From positions 77,142,453 to 77,206,452 of the forward strand of contig CM049311.1 of NCBI GenBank assembly GCA_026874595.1: a stretch of DNA of 64,000 nucleotides. Direction: 5' to 3'. Of the stretch, positions 59,135-64,000 are shown one piece after another. The first letter of the stretch is position 1. Each line of letters begins with the position of its first letter. The position numbers and the translations under genes were made by a program. The DNA is from Sipunculus nudus. Taxonomy: Eukaryota; Annelida; Sipuncula; Golfingiida; Sipunculidae. The notes beneath the pieces were generated by a model. It was not told the DNA's origin, searched no databases, and saw nothing but the letters and a program-made list of their open reading frames with translations.

Positions 59135-60509
59135 CTCGGGTGTGTATACGTCACAGTCAATGTGTAAAATCTGTCAATTTGTAAATTGCCTGAAATTTTC
59201 AGTTAATTTACAAATTGCCTGATCCACTCAGGCATTTTATAAAATGACTGAAATTTTCAGTCATTTTACAAATTGACTGAAAAATCAGTCCAGTTATTTG
59301 ACAGATTGACTGAAATTTTGAATTGGTGTAAGACAAGTCATTTATTTAAAATAGACTATTATTATGACATATATGTATTCTAGTATGGTATGCCTTGCTA
59401 ATTCTGGGTAAACTTTTTCATTTTTTTTCATTTTCTTTCTTAAGCTACATGTGTAATAATATGATGTAAAATATTGATATGTTGCTTATATGGTATACCT
59501 TGTTAATTTTGAGTAAACTTTATATTTTTTCTTCTTATTTCTTTACCTACATGTGTAATAATATGATGTGAAATATTTGATAAAGAATGGTGAGGACAAT
59601 TAGAGTTAAACTGAAAAATTACAATAAATGAATAATATTTCATATCATATTACACGCATAGCACAGAGAGAGAAGAAAGAAGTATAACTGTTTTCAATTA
59701 TTTCATACCTTGCTACTTTTGAGAAAAGTTTACATTTTTCTCCTTTTTTTAAGGTATGTGTGTAATAATATGATGAAGATATTCATATTCAAACAGATGC
59801 TAATATCAAAAACCTAATCAAGATATACTTGGATGAGTTACAAAGGGTGGTTGTTTATCACAATTACTGTATGTGCTTCCTTTAATGAGGCTACCCTTGG
59901 CACTATTTAATTAGAGCCAAACATTAATGGCTGATAGTTTCTTTTAATAGGCCGGCCAAGAACCTGAGCCAAATAGAGCCAAACTGTAACTTGTGTTAGA
60001 ACTGAATGAGCACTTGAGTCAGTTTTGCAATTGCTTTGATAAGAGCCAAACCATGAATGTTGTTAGAGATGGGTACTCGCTTTGAAAGAGTCAGCCATGC
60101 AAAAATCCATTTGATCTTGGTACAGATTAATGAAACAAACCCATTAATACTTTGATGATGCAACTAGAAACTTGAAAGTTTTCAGGGACTCACTAAATAG
60201 AGATGTGTATTTCACATCATATAATTACACATGTAGCTTAAGACAGAAGATGAAAAAATATAAAGTTTACTCAAAATTATCATGGGATATCATATCATAA
60301 TACATATATGTCATAATAATAATCTTTTATTATAAACGACTTGTCTAACACCAATTAAAAAATTCAGCCAATCTGTCAAATAATTCGACTGATTTTCAGT
60401 CAATTTGTAAAATGCCTGATAATTTCAGTCATTTTGTAAAATGCCTGAGTGATTCAGGCAATTTGTAAATTGACTGATTTTACACATTGACTGTAACATA
60501 TACACCGAG
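59135..60509. mobile_element. 1.4 kb element with about 300-bp terminal inverted repeats
   Basis: The left arm (59135-59470) and the right arm (60211-60509) are reverse complements over almost their whole length. The ends are CTCGGGTGTATACG and, inverted, CTCGGTGTATATG, followed by ACAGTCAATGTGTAAAATC in both. Inside the arms, palindromic words such as TTTACAAATTGACTGA repeat. A block of about 90 bp from the left arm (ending ACATGTGTAATAATATGATG) recurs at about 59491 and 59706. The unique core has repeated AGAGCCAAAC. There is no transposase frame, so it is non-autonomous. No clear target duplication was found. Confidence 0.85.
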
Positions 60510-63500
60510 GCTTCCTGCAGCAGTGCAGCAATAGCCAAGATTTCTGTGCGAGCTAGTCCATAAGACCATAACGTTACCAATAAAAAAAATCGACCTCAGG
60601 TTTAAACGTGAAACTATCTGCATAAAACGATGTAGATTGTGAATTCTAGTCGTAACTGTGTTAAGATTTAATAATATTTTCTATAATATTTATTATCATT
60701 AATATATATATATATATATATTATGGCAAGTTTAGTAAAAAGGTCGGTATGTGTTCACTCTGTTGATGGTGACCAGATTCACTGCTTCAGCACAAACTAT
60801 AATAAAATGTTTTATTATTACCAGTTGTTTTGGGTTTGTTTAATTTGCCGAGAACATTCTCTCAAATATTTTCTCTTTAGAATGCTTGTTATGGCTTGTT
60901 GTTTGCTCTAAGTGCATAGAAAGAAGGTCCAAGAAAAGGTTGCCTTCTCGTTCAAAGTTATATTGAAGTGAGAGAGGAAAACGCACCATATATAACTGGA
61001 ATAAATGACATGGCATATGGAATGTCTATTAGGTATCTGTATCATGGTGTGTCTTGAAGTTGATATTATTTTGCACCATTGACATGCTATATATAAGGAT
61101 TTACATTGTGTTTTCAGTAAATGTGACAAAAACATAGACCCATTTTTATGTTTCATGCTTGGGCCATCCCTGCTCCGTTGCATCATATCATTATTTTTAG
61201 CTCAGCTGACTGAAAGTCAACCGAGGTATATGTATGTCCGTCGGGCCGTCCGACTGTTAAGCCGTCCGTTAGCAAGGCACAAATCGTAACCGCTGAACTA
61301 ACAACCTGAAACTAAATATCCAAGGAGGTCAATAAACAAGGGACCCATGGGTCACGGCGCTCAGCTTAACGAGACAGATATAATTGTATCACCATCGTTG
61401 TATGTAGGTCTGTAAGATTTCATTTTGACAGATGTAATTTTTTTGTTTGAATTATGTAGTTGCGCGGAATAGTAATATAGAAGTATCAGTATTTCAAATA
61501 TGAACAAGAATGCATGTGTGTCTAAAATATTGCATTGGGAATGACCAGATGTTGTAAATTGTAGAGGAAGGAAGTGGAGATTTGCAAGTATAAAAATACA
61601 CATTTAATTAATCAAAATAATTATGGAAAAGTAGAAAACTTATATGTTTTGGGAAGCAGTTGTTGCTGAATTGGAGAGGAAACAGAATGTCTCAAAAAGT
61701 ATCTATAGAGAAGAAATGGTAGATTAAGCTATGAGAAGTTGCCATATGTTTGATCTGAATTGAAGAATGGGGGATTGTTGCTAATAATATCTTGTGATCT
61801 GACCATGTGTTTTCTAATGTTGAAACTGAAGCATTTAAACAGTTAGTATAGACAATATCTATGATATTTCCATGGTCATTGGCTGGTTCTCTGACTAGTT
61901 ATTGAAATTTAAAGAGTTGACATAGTTGTGTCAATTTGGTGTTATATCATATATTAGAAATGTGAATATGGAAATCGCCCATGATAACTATAAGCAGGTT
62001 GAGGTCAATTTGAAAGACTAAAACTTGGAGTTCAGAGAAGAAGTTACTGATGGGACATGCAAGTGACAGGTCTATAGAGGAAAACAATCTGAAGTGACTG
62101 AGTCTGAGTGTGAATATAGAGAAGAGATGACTCAAAATCTGGTGTTGTGTGGTGGTGAAGGGTTACATGGGGACGCAGCTGTTTGACCTGATTGGGGGGG
62201 GGGGGGGGGATGAGAGTTTAAAAACACCTTTGTACCTCTGTATATTTATTTCTTTATTTACCAGTAATAAATTTTATGCAGTTGCCAGAAGATTACTGTC
62301 CCAAACAAATACTCAGTGGCAGGGAGTGAGGAAAGTTTCAACACCTTTGCATAAACATACAGGATACAAAATTTAATCCAAAAGTGCTTACAGGTAAAAA
62401 AAAGTTTCATTCATAATTATTGAATATTTAAAAACAGACAAAGAGATAGAAAAACAAAGCAAATCACTTTAATTCCCAGTCTACTGAGGCAGAAAAATAC
62501 TGAATAAATGTTTGCATTAGATCCTCATTTTTTAATACATTGTACATCAATTTTTAGCGATGCAATTAAAGAATTCAACTAATGCAACATATCTGTGTGT
62601 GTGTGGGGGGGGGGGGGATAGTCAGGGTTGCCACGTGATTCTACATTTGTGACAGCAGTATTGCATCACTAATAAGTTTACCCAGGCAAGGCTGTAGGGA
62701 CCAGACATGGCTGGTCTGGAGGTTCAAAATGAAAAAACATTAGAGCGTCAGAAAAACTTCAATAACTGGAATAATTTTTAAGCTTTTACTTTCAAATTTC
62801 AGAATTTATCAGATTAAATCTATAATATACCGACTGTGAAAAGTAAATCAAATGTTCTTAAAAGAAAGAAACATGCCATGGTAAAACTTTGGCAAAATTT
62901 AAGGTACCAAATTTATATTTTTGCTAATACACATGTATTTAAAAAAAATTAACAGATTTCGATCTAATTTTTGGTATTCAATTGAATTGTGATTAACTAA
63001 AGTTGTATTACTGAAAAAAAGTCCCTAGGTTTAAAATTTTTGGTCTTAAGTGACCAAATATCTTCCTTGATTTTTTTAAAAGTCCATTATGTTTGGGCCC
63101 ATAACTTTTTAAATTAAAAATACAGACTTAATTTCTGACATGCACATAGGAATTATATAGAGGAATATTTATGGTAAATATGAGGAAAACCAGATGAGTA
63201 GTTCTGATATTATAGGCAGTCCTGAATTATGAAAATAGATTTTAATAGAAACACATGTATTTAATTTTTTTTTCTAAAAATATATTTTTTAAATTTGCAA
63301 AATAATAAATATCTGAAAATAGCATTTGATTCAGGATTGGAAAAGTTGTATACATTGGATCGAAACAGCAATCGGTTAAAGAATGAAAGTAATGCAAAAC
63401 ATATCTGGCTGGGTAATTTTGTGATAAAAAAAAACTAAAAATATAAGATAAAATATCAGGAATCTAAGTTGCAATCATTATATATCCAGAGTGTAGCTCA

Positions 63501-64000
63501 TATTGGGTCATATTATGCATACTCATATATTATATTATTTTTAAATCACAAATGTTTTAACTGAATTTAAAAGAAAATAATGCCACAACATGGCATCTAC
63601 AAGATTATTCCTTGAATCACTATTTAAAAATTTTGCACATTGGAATTTTCAGTACATGCTTTATTTTATTCACCGAAATAAAATAAAAGATTCAGTAAAT
63701 TTGATAAAATAAAAACATCTTTTCAAATAAAGTATACACACTGTTGGTTGGACAAACAATATCGTTATGCTAATTACAATCTCAGCTATAATTTATTACT
63801 TGATTCAATAGTCAATTTCACATCTGGTGAAGTTTTACTCTTTGAAGTAAGGAAATATTTATCTCATGAACATCCACACTTTCATAGCAATACACCCCTT
63901 TGTGGACACAATTAAATGTGCACTTTAATAATTGTAATCCTGGTGGTACAATACAACATCTAAAATGTAGCATAGCCAAGAATAAAATAAAATACAGAAA
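60510..64000. other. AT-rich gene-free 3' flank
   Basis: No exon was recognised. Contents seen: a TA run at 60702-60721, a repeat-like segment at about 61198-61375 (starts TTAGCTCAGCTGACTGAAAG, ends GGCGCTCAGCTTAACG), and poly(G) tracts at about 62194-62209 and 62605-62618. The last 1.5 kb is very AT-rich with A and T runs. The open frames are short. Confidence 0.55.
61198..61375. repeat. Probable interspersed repeat
   Basis: It starts TTAGCTCAGCTGACTGAAAG and ends near GCGCTCAGCTTAACG, with GTCCGTCGGGCCGTCCGACT inside. It is GC-richer than its flanks. AGCTCAGCTGA-type starts are common in repeats of marine invertebrate genomes. The assignment is tentative because only one copy is in the window. 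Confidence 0.35.

Overview
This window is eukaryotic nuclear DNA from an animal. It is AT-rich and crowded with satellites, microsatellites, poly(G) tracts and transposon remnants, and it carries one well-supported multi-exon gene with GT-AG introns. There is no bacterial operon structure, no rRNA and no CRISPR. The exon-shuffled extracellular gene, the tRNA-derived SINE and the small GGATCC-ended elements suggest a marine invertebrate, perhaps a lophotrochozoan (mollusc, brachiopod or annelid). That placement is inference.

Layout. 1-3640: AT-rich DNA with no gene seen. 3647-13560: an almost 10 kb array of a 48-bp minisatellite in four sequence domains (A-D), with higher-order repeats of about 420 bp and 1.19 kb, a 144-bp recurrence and one inverted monomer. 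13561-27100: gene-poor DNA with microsatellites, a 1 kb TCAC-rich array (17990-19080) and two doubtful minus-strand ORFs. 27100-28401: probable promoter and leader of the gene, with TATAAAA at 28076. 28402-57671: the gene, on the + strand. 57672-64000: its 3' region, candidate alternative last exons, a 1.4 kb long-terminal-inverted-repeat element (59135-60509) and AT-rich DNA.

The gene. Fourteen exons were placed by hand from splice sites and reading phase. They join to exactly 2163 nt (720 residues plus stop). Predicted order: signal peptide; an agrin-NtA/TIMP-like domain; thrombospondin type-1 repeat; thrombospondin-N/laminin-G-like domain; linker; second TSP1; four EGF modules; a short spacer exon; a fifth EGF; and a basic, cysteine-containing C-terminal module. 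The product should be a secreted matrix or signalling protein. I do not recognise this architecture as a named gene. Three further 3' exons (57290, 57759, 58896) can be joined in frame. Two of them end in Cys-x-Cys, so the gene may make alternative C-termini, some resembling half of a PDGF/VEGF-type cystine knot.

The introns carry most of the remaining structure. Intron 1 (13.7 kb) holds a SINE, a long AT microsatellite, a 119-bp tandem duplication and 31-bp and 37-bp arrays. Intron 5 holds a 46-bp array whose unit contains a C/EBP-ATF-like palindrome, and a nested transposon insertion with a 6-bp target duplication.
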